The translations under genes and the position numbers were made by a program. The notes under the pieces were generated by a model. It searched no databases. It was not told the origin of the DNA and worked only from the letters and a program-made list of their open reading frames with translations. Of a DNA stretch of 21,577 nt, positions 6,891-13,438 are shown piece after piece. Source of the stretch: an uncultured Eubacteriales bacterium (GTDB lineage: Bacteria; Bacillota; Clostridia; Oscillospirales; Oscillospiraceae); contig URQY01000031.1 of NCBI GenBank assembly GCA_900550165.1, forward strand, positions 1 to 21,577. The letters are read 5' to 3'. Numbering within the stretch: position 1 is the first letter of the stretch; each line of letters starts with the position of its first letter.

Positions 6891-7475
6891 TTACAGTTCT
6901 GACGACATGAAGCCCCCGCGCAACCAGTTGGCAAGCTCGGCCGGGGTGCCGGGGACGCCGATGGTGGCAAATTCCGTGCGCGAGGGCACCATCTGCGTAT
7001 TGTCCGAGCTCTCGGCCCACTGGACGCGCTGCAGGATCTCATCATGGCAGTGCTCGAGCGGACCGTCGGGCGCAGGCTTGTATTGCAGCAGAATGGTCAC
7101 ATAGCGGTTATCGCTCGTCCAGCGGCCAAAGTTTGTCGTTGGTTTGCGCCATTTCCAGAGGCACTTGTTGTCCTTCTGCTTTTTGATCTTCAGATAGCCG
7201 TTCTCAATGTCCTGCGTGCAGCGCATGAGCCAGATGACGTGATAGCCCGCGCGCTGGAAATGCGAGCAAACATCGAAAAAATCCTCCTTCATGAGGAGCC
7301 CGTCCTGCAGCATCATCACGAAATGATTGATCTGCACATAGGCCGTGACGGTCCGGCCACCCTCGGTGATGGGAACGTTGCGGCACTCCGGCGGCACGAT
7401 CTCGCGCCACTGCTCCTTCCAGGCGGAGGTGGTGGACTGAACGAATGGGGCTTTTTTCTTCTTCCAAAACAGCAT
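6891..7475 (-). CDS. Hypothetical protein with weak CoiA-nuclease-like region
   Basis: 194 residues with a clear ribosome site (AAAAGGAG about 8 nt before ATG) and a plausible promoter at 7516-7544. There is no signal peptide; the N-terminus is Lys-rich. Residues ~30-85 (NVPITEGGRTV...YVQIN... then EDFFDVCSHFQRAGYHVIWLM) resemble the end of the CoiA/competence-type nuclease fold, where GYxVIWI is a hallmark. The usual acidic catalytic residues are not obvious, so it may be an inactive relative or only superficially similar. The C-terminal half has an RWTSDNRYVTILLQY segment and gives no family clue. It is a real gene by codon use and signals, but its function is unknown. Confidence 0.65.
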   Translation of the reverse strand: MLFWKKKKAPFVQSTTSAWKEQWREIVPPECRNVPITEGGRTVTAYVQINHFVMMLQDGLLMKEDFFDVCSHFQRAGYHVIWLMRCTQDIENGYLKIKKQKDNKCLWKWRKPTTNFGRWTSDNRYVTILLQYKPAPDGPLEHCHDEILQRVQWAESSDNTQMVPSRTEFATIGVPGTPAELANWLRGGFMSSEL

Positions 7476-7515
7476 GGCGGGCTCCTTTTCGATACACGGC
7501 GGCTAAAATCGCTTT

Positions 7516-7544
7516 ATTATACAGGACGTGCGCCGCTTTCGCAA
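7516..7544 (-). promoter_or_regulatory. Promoter of the hypothetical gene at 6891-7475
   Basis: On the minus strand TTGCGA (7544-7539, 4 of 6) is followed after 17 bp by a consensus TATAAT (7521-7516). It is divergent from the apbE promoter. Confidence 0.55.
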
Positions 7545-7605
7545 GGCTAAACGCAGATTTAGCGATAGCGTCGGGCTGAAATTTGCCCGCCGCCTCTTTT
7601 TTGCT

Positions 7606-7634
7606 TTGACAGACCGCATTGTCACAGGTACAAT
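7606..7634 (+). promoter_or_regulatory. Promoter of the apbE operon
   Basis: A consensus TTGACA at 7606-7611, a 17-bp spacer and TACAAT at 7629-7634. The leader before the AGGAGA ribosome site is only about 25 nt, too short for a flavin riboswitch. Confidence 0.75.
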
Positions 7635-7666
7635 ATACTTGATTTATTATTTTCTCAGGAGAAGCT

Positions 7667-8722
7667 ATGAAAAGACAACTTACCGCCCTGCTGCTGACCG
7701 TTTTTGCGCTGTCTCTTGTCGGCTGCGGCGAGAAAGCGACGGTGCAGAGCGAGACGCGCACGGTGTACGCCATGGACACGGTGATGAACCTGACGGTTTA
7801 CGGCGAAAATGCCGCTGCCGCGCTGGAAAGCGCGGAGCAGGAACTGCATACGCTGGATGAATCTGTCCTCTCGCGCACGGCGGAGGGCAGCGAGCTCTAT
7901 GCCCTCAACGCGGCAAACGGAGAGACGGTCATATACGGCGCGGACGACGCATTGCCCGCGCTCATCGAAGCGGCGCTTACCATTTCCGACGCGACGAACG
8001 GCGCCTTTGACCCGACGCTCGCTCCCGTGCTCGACGCCTGGGGCTTTACGAAGGACTTACACCGCGTGCCGTCTGCGGATGAACTGGCAGCGCTGCTCGC
8101 CCGCACGGGGCGCGACAAGGTCGCGCTCGAAAAAACGGCGGACGGCTATTCGGTTGCGCTGTCAGACGGCACACAGCTTGATCTCGGCGGCATCGCCAAG
8201 GGCTACGCGGCCGACGTGCTGCGCGCGCAGCTTGAAAAAGAGGGCGTCACCTCCGCAACGCTCGACCTCGGCGGCGATGTGTTCGTCATGGGGCGGAAGA
8301 GCGACGGCACCGACTGGCGCATCGCCGTCAAGGACCCGGCAGACACAGAGAGCTACCTTGGCGTCGTGTCGGCGGCGGACAAGTTCATCGTGACCTCCGG
8401 CGTGTACGAGCGCTATTTTGAAGAAAACGGCGTGCGATATCACCATATCCTCGACCCCAAGACCGGCTGCCCCACGGAAAGCGGGCTCGTCAGCGTGACC
8501 GTGCTGTGCGAAAACGGCGCGTGGGCAGATGCACTTTCAACGGCGTGCTTCGTCCTCGGCGCCGACGGCGCGCTCGCGCTGCGCAATGCTCTTTCCGCGC
8601 AGGGAACGGATTTTGAACTCATCTTAGTCACCGACGACGACCGCGTGCTCTATACGGGCGGCCTTGCCGATGCCTTCACGCCGAATGACGAAAGCGGGTA
8701 CACATATGAAGCGCTCGCCTGA
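7667..8722 (+). CDS. apbE: FAD:protein FMN transferase, lipoprotein
   Basis: 351 residues. The lipoprotein signal ends at LVGC (Cys about residue 20), placing the enzyme outside the membrane. Family role: it uses FAD to attach FMN covalently to a Thr/Ser of target redox proteins (for example Rnf/Nqr subunits or FMN-binding-domain proteins), Mg-dependent. ApbE motifs are complete: YAMDTVMNLTVYG, GAFDPTLAPVLDAWGF, DLGGIAKGYAAD (from Asp172), TSGVYERYF, HHILDPKTG (His259 to Asp263) and ADALSTA (metal-binding Asp288). The start is set by CAGGAGA 7 nt upstream. The next gene overlaps its 3' end by 17 nt, so a single operon is likely. No flavinylation target is encoded within the window. Confidence 0.95.
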   Translation: MKRQLTALLLTVFALSLVGCGEKATVQSETRTVYAMDTVMNLTVYGENAAAALESAEQELHTLDESVLSRTAEGSELYALNAANGETVIYGADDALPALIEAALTISDATNGAFDPTLAPVLDAWGFTKDLHRVPSADELAALLARTGRDKVALEKTADGYSVALSDGTQLDLGGIAKGYAADVLRAQLEKEGVTSATLDLGGDVFVMGRKSDGTDWRIAVKDPADTESYLGVVSAADKFIVTSGVYERYFEENGVRYHHILDPKTGCPTESGLVSVTVLCENGAWADALSTACFVLGADGALALRNALSAQGTDFELILVTDDDRVLYTGGLADAFTPNDESGYTYEALA

Positions 8723-9095
8723 GCTGAAGCCCACAAGGTGGGATGCGCTCGTCGTGCTTGCGGTGCTGCTGCTCGCGCTTTTGCTGGCCGCAAGGCCGTA
8801 CTTTGCGGCGAAAGCTGCGGGCGAGCTGACGGTAGAAGTCACCGTCGACGGCGAGACCGTCGAGCGCTGCGCGCTGAGCGCCTACACCGGCGGCACGTAT
8901 GAAAGCCGCGGCTACACGCTCACTGTCGCTGCGGAAAACGGCGCGGTGCGCGTGAGCGAAAGCGACTGCCCGAATCAGGACTGCGTCCATTCCGGCGCGA
9001 TCTCGCGCGCGGGACAGAGCGTCGTATGCCTGCCGGCCCGCATAGCCGTCACGCTCGAGGGCGCGGCAGCCGACTATGATCTGATCGCGGGGTGA
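8706..9095 (+). CDS. NusG domain II-containing membrane-anchored protein
   Basis: 129 residues from the ATG at 8706, within the end of apbE; an earlier in-frame ATG lies deep in apbE and lacks a better signal. One N-terminal transmembrane helix (residues ~14-33, rich in Leu/Val/Ala) is followed by an extracytoplasmic domain with the NusG-II (PF07009-type) signature: SDCPNQDC (Cys88, Cys93), a VHSG segment, then VVCLP with Cys108. The function of the family is not settled. It is repeatedly found beside ApbE and Gx-family transporters in Firmicutes (family knowledge), suggesting a part in exported flavin or redox handling. Confidence 0.85.
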   Translation: MKRSPELKPTRWDALVVLAVLLLALLLAARPYFAAKAAGELTVEVTVDGETVERCALSAYTGGTYESRGYTLTVAAENGAVRVSESDCPNQDCVHSGAISRAGQSVVCLPARIAVTLEGAAADYDLIAG

Positions 9096-9099
9096 GGGC

Positions 9100-9633
9100 A
9101 TGAAGATCACGACAACGCAGCTCACGCTCTGCGCGGTGCTGTCTGCGCTGGCGCTGGCGCTCTCGTATATGGAAGCGTTTTTTCCGCTGGCGCTGCTTGT
9201 GCCGCTGCCGGGCGTCAAACTCGGATTGGCGAATATCGTCACGCTCTATGCGCTCTATGCCCTCGGCTTTCCGAGCGCACTCTGTATCCTGCTCGTGCGC
9301 TGCACGCTCGGCGCGCTGTTTGCGGGCAACGCCTCGGCACTGCTCTTTTCGCTGTTCGGCGGGCTGTCTGCGCTCTTTGTGATGGCGCTGCTCAGCAATG
9401 CGAAAAGGCTCAGCATCTTCGGCGTTTCGATCGCAGGTGCGGTGGCGCACAACTGCGGGCAGGTCTGCGCCGCGCTCATCACGCTGGGTTCGGCTGCGCC
9501 GCTCTATTATCTGCCGTTTTTGCTGCTGGTGTCGCTCTTCACAGGCGCGCTCAGCGGCCTGATCACCGCATTTCTGTTCCGCGCGATGGCGCACACGCCC
9601 TACGGAACGAAGGGAGAGAACGAACATGGATAA
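9100..9633 (+). CDS. Gx transporter family / heptaprenyl diphosphate synthase component I-like membrane protein
   Basis: 177 residues, almost wholly hydrophobic, with about five or six membrane segments. It contains the family motif near PGVKLGLANIVTLYALYALG and the conserved AHNCGQ (residues ~118-123). The family has been named both Gx transporter and heptaprenyl diphosphate synthase component I; its ECF-type-transporter-like fold and its coupling to apbE make small-molecule (perhaps flavin-related) transport the better guess here. GTGAGG lies just upstream of ATG, 4 nt after the NusG-II gene. It overlaps the next gene by 8 nt, indicating translational coupling. Confidence 0.85.
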   Translation: MKITTTQLTLCAVLSALALALSYMEAFFPLALLVPLPGVKLGLANIVTLYALYALGFPSALCILLVRCTLGALFAGNASALLFSLFGGLSALFVMALLSNAKRLSIFGVSIAGAVAHNCGQVCAALITLGSAAPLYYLPFLLLVSLFTGALSGLITAFLFRAMAHTPYGTKGENEHG

Positions 9634-10798
9634 AAAGGACGAGATCATCCTCCAGCAGCTTGACGTTATCCGCACGATGACGCAGAACAACTTAAACCGC
9701 ATGGGCAGCGACTTCTGGGGCGCGCCGCTGACGCCGGACGCGCCGAAGGGCGCCGCACCGAAGGAACGCGCGCCGAAGCCCGCTGCGCCGAAGGGCGCAG
9801 ACGGCGCAAAGCCGGGCAAATCCGTCGCTTCCGCCGGCGCAGAGGAAAAAAAGGAAGAGGACGAGCCCCTTCCTCCGCCGGAAAAGATCGAGGATCTCAA
9901 AAAGGAGCTCGACGGCTACATCGGCCTTGGCGAGGTCAAGCGCGAGGTGAATAACCTCATCAACATGGCGACCGTCTTCAAGCGGCGCGAAGAGGCGGGG
10001 CTGCCGAACGCGGATTTTTCGCTCCACATGGTCTTCACCGGCAACCCGGGCACGGGCAAGACGATGATCGCGCGGCTGATGGCGCGCGTCTACCGTTCGC
10101 TCGGCATCCTGTCGAAGGGGCAGCTCGTCGAGGTCGACCGCAGCGGGCTCGTTGCCGGCTACGTCGGCCAGACGGCCATCAAGACGAGCAAGGTCATCGA
10201 AAAGGCGCTCGGCGGCGTGCTGTTTATCGACGAGGCCTACGCCCTCAACGGCAAGGGCGACAACGACTTCGGTCAGGAGGCCATCGACACGCTCCTCAAG
10301 GCGATGGAGGACCGCCGCGACGACCTTGTGGTGATCGTCGCAGGCTACGACGGCCTGATGGAGAAATTCATCCACTCGAATCCGGGCCTTGAGTCCCGTT
10401 TCAACCGCTATCTGCACTTTGATGACTATTCCCTTGATGAGATGCTCGAAATTTTCAAAATGCAGTGCCGCAAGTCGCAGTACACCCTCTCTCCCGATGC
10501 CGAGCAGGACGTGAAGGACTTTATCTACGATGAGAACGCCGACGGCATCACGTTCGGCAACGCGCGCGGCGTGCGCAACCTCTTCGAGCAGATCCTGACC
10601 GCGCAGGCCAACCGTTTGGCAAAGCTGGAGAGCTTCACGAAGGACGATCTCATGACGCTCACGCGCGATGATGTGCTTCACGCCCGCGGCATGGAGGATG
10701 ACGTCACGGCTGCCGAGATCGACGCAAAAGCGGCGGAAAATGGGGAAAAAGCCCCCTCCGGCGCGGAAGCGCCGAAGGACGAAAAGGGGAAAACCTGA
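9626..10798 (+). CDS. AAA+ ATPase of the CbbX/SpoVK family
   Basis: 390 residues. Residues ~30-90 are a low-complexity linker of Ala-Pro-Lys repeats and then Glu/Pro. The AAA+ domain follows: Walker A GNPGTGKT (139-146), Walker B VLFIDEAYAL (from 198), sensor region VVIVAGYD, and an Arg-finger segment NPGLESRF. The C-terminus is another charged low-complexity tail. Family knowledge: CbbX remodels Rubisco and SpoVK acts in sporulation; most Firmicute members have no known client. The ribosome site AAGGGAG and the 8-nt overlap with the transporter gene place it in the apbE operon. Why a remodelling ATPase is coupled to flavin-transfer genes is unknown. It ends at a very long terminator. Confidence 0.85.
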   Translation: MDKKDEIILQQLDVIRTMTQNNLNRMGSDFWGAPLTPDAPKGAAPKERAPKPAAPKGADGAKPGKSVASAGAEEKKEEDEPLPPPEKIEDLKKELDGYIGLGEVKREVNNLINMATVFKRREEAGLPNADFSLHMVFTGNPGTGKTMIARLMARVYRSLGILSKGQLVEVDRSGLVAGYVGQTAIKTSKVIEKALGGVLFIDEAYALNGKGDNDFGQEAIDTLLKAMEDRRDDLVVIVAGYDGLMEKFIHSNPGLESRFNRYLHFDDYSLDEMLEIFKMQCRKSQYTLSPDAEQDVKDFIYDENADGITFGNARGVRNLFEQILTAQANRLAKLESFTKDDLMTLTRDDVLHARGMEDDVTAAEIDAKAAENGEKAPSGAEAPKDEKGKT

Positions 10799-10825
10799 GA
10801 GGTGCCGCGGACTGCGATCCTGCCT

Positions 10826-10870
10826 AAATAAAAAGGAAAGGGATGCTCTGCATCCCTTTCCTTTTTATTT
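10826..10870. terminator. Bidirectional terminator overlapping the gap stop codon
   Basis: A perfect 21-bp stem (AAATAAAAAGGAAAGGGATGC with its complement, loop TCT). It can act in both directions. The right arm includes the last codon and the stop of the glyceraldehyde-3-phosphate dehydrogenase gene (TAA at 10867-10865). Confidence 0.9.
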
Positions 10871-11881
10871 GTCGATGTTGGCCATGTGCTCCAGCAGGCG
10901 CACGACCATGTTGGAATAGCCCCACTCATTGTCGTACCAGGAGATCAGCTTGACGAAGTCATCGTCGAGCATGATGCCGGCGGTCTCGTCGAAGATGCTC
11001 GGGTGCGGATTGCCGACAAGGTCCTGCGAGACGATCTGGTCGCGGGTGTAGGCAAGGATGCCCTTGAGCGAGCCCTCGCTCGCGCGGTGGATGGCCTCGC
11101 AGATCTCCTCATAGGAGGTCTTCTTCTTGAGCTGCGCGGTCAGGTCAACGACGGAAACGTCGGCCGTGGGAACGCGGAAGCTCATGCCGGTCATCTTGCC
11201 CTTGAGCTCGGGGATGACCTTGCCGACGGCCTTGGCAGCGCCCGTGGAGGAGGGGATGATGTTGTTGTAGACCGAACGGCCCGTGCGCCAGTCGCTGCCG
11301 CCGCGGGCGTCGACCGTCTTCTGCTTGGATGTGGAGGCATGGATGGTGGACATGAGCGCCTGCTCGATGCCGAATTCGTCGTTGATGACCTTGGCAAGGG
11401 GCGCTAAACAGTTGGTGGTGCAGGAGGCGTTGGAAACGACCTTCATCTCGGGGCGCAGCAGCTCGTGGTTGACGCCCATGACGAACGTGGGGGTGGCCTC
11501 ATCCTTGGCGGGCGCGGTCAGGATGACCTTTTTCGCGCCGCCGGCAAAGTGGGCGGAGGCCTTCTCGGTGGTATTGTAAACGCCGGTGGACTCGATGATG
11601 TACTCCGCGCCGCAGTCGGCCCATTTGATCTGAGAGGCGTCGGACTCGCTGAAAACATGGATCTTGTGACCGTTCAGGATGAGATTTTCCTCGTCGTGCT
11701 CGACCGTGCCGTTGAACTGGCGGAACACGGAGTCGTACTTGACGAGATAGACCATATAGTCGAGGTCCGCCTTGCGCAGGTTGATGCCGCAGATGTCAAA
11801 CTGCTCGGGACGCTCCGACATGATGCGCAGCACGACACGACCGATGCGGCCGAAGCCGTTGATGCCCACTTTGATAGCCAT
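10865..11881 (-). CDS. gap: Glyceraldehyde-3-phosphate dehydrogenase (type I)
   Basis: 338 residues from the ATG at 11881 (MAIKVGINGFGRIGR), with GGAGGG 8 nt upstream; an 18-codon upstream extension is not supported. It oxidises glyceraldehyde 3-phosphate with phosphate to 1,3-bisphosphoglycerate in glycolysis. The Rossmann glycine motif GINGFGRIG and the active-site segment SNASCTTNC (nucleophile Cys154) are intact. The full-length C-terminus WYDNEWGYSNMVVRLLEHM is present. At the end of the second beta-strand the usual Ile-Asn-Asp, whose Asp binds the adenine ribose of NAD, reads ICGINLRKADL (Leu35), so cofactor preference may differ (inference). It is monocistronic, with its own promoter and terminator. 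Confidence 0.97.
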   Translation of the reverse strand: MAIKVGINGFGRIGRVVLRIMSERPEQFDICGINLRKADLDYMVYLVKYDSVFRQFNGTVEHDEENLILNGHKIHVFSESDASQIKWADCGAEYIIESTGVYNTTEKASAHFAGGAKKVILTAPAKDEATPTFVMGVNHELLRPEMKVVSNASCTTNCLAPLAKVINDEFGIEQALMSTIHASTSKQKTVDARGGSDWRTGRSVYNNIIPSSTGAAKAVGKVIPELKGKMTGMSFRVPTADVSVVDLTAQLKKKTSYEEICEAIHRASEGSLKGILAYTRDQIVSQDLVGNPHPSIFDETAGIMLDDDFVKLISWYDNEWGYSNMVVRLLEHMANIDK

Positions 11882-11952
11882 AGTGATAACCCTCCACGAA
11901 GATGTGTTCGTAAATTTTTGCGGGGCTGCACGCACCCCGCCTTAACAAGCTC

Positions 11953-11980
11953 ATTATATCATGAAGGAATTTTTTGTCTT
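11953..11980 (-). promoter_or_regulatory. Promoter of gap
   Basis: On the minus strand AAGACA (11980-11975, 4 of 6) is followed after 16 bp by a consensus TATAAT (11958-11953). The ~65-nt leader contains a GCGGGG...CCCCGC hairpin and a small ACGAA/TTCGT stem next to the ribosome site. Confidence 0.6.
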
Positions 11981-12155
11981 CCTTTTTCCGGGAAAAAGGT
12001 GACTGAACTTTGTTGTGCAAATATGTGCAGAACAGCCAAAATCAAAGAAAAACATTTGTTTAATTTATCCAGATATTCCATACATTTGAAACATTTGAAG
12101 CATCTTCTGATGCAGAAAATCACGCGCTGCCGCGCTGAAATGACGGCTGCGCTGC
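11981..12155. repeat. AT-rich intergenic stretch with three ACATTTG repeats
   Basis: Between the gap promoter and the pta terminator, the stretch is AT-rich and non-coding. ACATTTG occurs at 12052-12058, 12082-12088 and 12091-12097, about 70-145 bp upstream of the gap promoter. It could be a regulator site or chance. Nothing else was recognised. Confidence 0.35.
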
Positions 12156-12189
12156 AAAAAAGGCGGCTCTCCGATCGGAGAGCCGCCTT
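12156..12189 (-). terminator. Intrinsic terminator of pta
   Basis: A 15+15 perfect palindrome centred on CGATCG (AAGGCGGCTCTCCGA) is followed on the minus strand by T6. It lies 18 nt after the pta stop codon. Confidence 0.9.
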
Positions 12190-12207
12190 CTGTCATCCGG
12201 GAAATGC

Positions 12208-13182
12208 TCAGGCAAGCGCTGCGGTGATGATGGCCATGGAGTAGACCTCCTGGGCGTTGCAGCCGCGGGAGAGGTCGTTGATTGGCGCATTCAGACCCAG
12301 CAGGATCGGGCCGTAGGCATCGAAGGAGCCCAGGCGCTGCGCGATCTTGTAGCCGATGTTGCCGGCGTTGATGTCGGGGAAGATGAAGGTGTTGGCGTGG
12401 CCGCCGACGCCGTCGGTGATGTGCTTGGTCTTGGCGACGGCCGGGGAAACGGCCGCGTCGAACTGGAACTCGCCGCCGATCGGGGTCTCGGGCATGAGCT
12501 CCTTGGCCTTGGCGCAGGCGTTGCGCATCTTGTCGACATCCTCGCCCTTGCCGGAGCCGAGGGTGGAGTAGCTCAGGAAGGCGACCTTCGGGTCAACGCC
12601 GAAGATCTTGGCGCAGTTGACGGTCTCCTTGCAAATCTCAACAAGCTCGTCCTCATTGGGCTTGATGTTGATGGCGCAGTCGGCCATGGCGAGCACCTCG
12701 TTCTCGCCGGAAGCGGCGGGACGGACCATGATAAAGCAGGAAGAGACGATCTTGTTGCCGGGCTTGGTCTTGATGAGCTGCAGCGCGGGACGGACCGTGT
12801 CGGCCGTGGAATAGGTGGCGCCGCCGAGCAGACAGTCGGCCTTGCCCATCTTGACGAGCATGGTGCCGAAGTAGTTGCTCTTTTTGAGCGCGGCGCGGCA
12901 CTCGTCGGCGGTCATCTTGCCCTTGCGCAGCTCGACCATCTTGTCGACCATCTCGTCCATGCCCTCGTAGTTTTCGGGGTCGATGATCTCGGCGCCGCGG
13001 ATGTTGAAGCCGACGTCCTCGGCTGCGGCGGCGATCTCATCGGGGTTGCCGACGAGCACGGGCTTTAAGAAGTTACCGGACAGCAGGCGCGCGCTTGCCT
13101 CCAGAATACGGGGATCGGTGCCCTCGGTGAAAACAATGGTCTTGGGACTCTGCTTCAGCGTAGCGATCAGTTTCGCAAACAT
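12208..13182 (-). CDS. pta: Phosphate acetyltransferase
   Basis: 324 residues, the normal length of the short bacterial Pta. It interconverts acetyl-CoA and acetyl phosphate in the cytoplasm, the first step of ATP-yielding acetate formation in fermenters. Recognisable family segments run throughout: an N-terminal KTIVFTEGTDPRILEAS, the middle LLGGATYSTADTVRPALQLI, and the C-terminal LGLNAPINDLSRGCNAQEVYSMAIITA that lines the CoA/phosphate site. The ribosome site AGGAGGA lies 8 nt before ATG. It has its own promoter and terminator. Acetate kinase (ackA), the usual partner, is not within the window. Confidence 0.96.
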   Translation of the reverse strand: MFAKLIATLKQSPKTIVFTEGTDPRILEASARLLSGNFLKPVLVGNPDEIAAAAEDVGFNIRGAEIIDPENYEGMDEMVDKMVELRKGKMTADECRAALKKSNYFGTMLVKMGKADCLLGGATYSTADTVRPALQLIKTKPGNKIVSSCFIMVRPAASGENEVLAMADCAINIKPNEDELVEICKETVNCAKIFGVDPKVAFLSYSTLGSGKGEDVDKMRNACAKAKELMPETPIGGEFQFDAAVSPAVAKTKHITDGVGGHANTFIFPDINAGNIGYKIAQRLGSFDAYGPILLGLNAPINDLSRGCNAQEVYSMAIITAALA

Positions 13183-13237
13183 GGTGATTCCTCCTGATAT
13201 ATGATGTACCGATAAAGCGGCACAGATTTACGGATAT

Positions 13238-13266
13238 AGTATACACCCACTTTTTCACCGTCTCAA
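13238..13266 (-). promoter_or_regulatory. Promoter of pta
   Basis: On the minus strand TTGAGA (13266-13261, 5 of 6) is followed after 17 bp by TATACT (13243-13238). The leader is about 50 nt and ends at AGGAGGA. Confidence 0.7.
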
Positions 13267-13351
13267 GGAAAAATACCGGAAAATTCCTGCAAAAGTTTAC
13301 AAAATTTCCAAACTCTCACAACATATTAGCAGTATCATTTCCCTAAAAAGC

Positions 13352-13380
13352 TTGACGGAGCCCTCAAAAAACGATATACT
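13352..13380 (+). promoter_or_regulatory. Promoter of the M23 peptidase gene
   Basis: TTGACG at 13352-13357 (5 of 6), a 17-bp spacer, and TATACT at 13375-13380. It is divergent from the pta promoter, with ~85 bp of AT-rich sequence between the two. A 7+1+7 inverted repeat, GTTACAA-T-TTGTAAC (13389-13403), lies just after the expected start of transcription and could be an operator. Confidence 0.7.
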
Positions 13381-13388
13381 AAGTGATG

Positions 13389-13403
13389 GTTACAATTTGT
13401 AAC
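13389..13403. repeat. Short inverted repeat, possible operator
   Basis: Perfect palindrome GTTACAA-T-TTGTAAC at about +3 to +17 of the M23 peptidase transcript. Position and symmetry suit a dimeric repressor, but no regulator is assigned. The T-rich run after it could instead hint at a weak leader hairpin. Confidence 0.35.
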
Positions 13404-13438
13404 TTTTTATTTTTGTACCCTCTCTAAGGAGTTTTGAT

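Noticed and set aside
5285..6910. 541-codon plus-strand ORF opposite the DUF4097 gene
   Set aside because: Repetitive Arg/Ala/Asp composition without signals. The minus strand encodes a lipoprotein with clear repeats.
7612..7666. Possible FMN riboswitch before apbE
   Set aside because: The leader is only about 25 nt, too short for any known flavin aptamer.
11465..12244. 259-codon plus-strand ORF opposite gap and running into the intergenic region
   Set aside because: It is mostly the complement of gap and then AT-rich non-coding sequence; no start signals.
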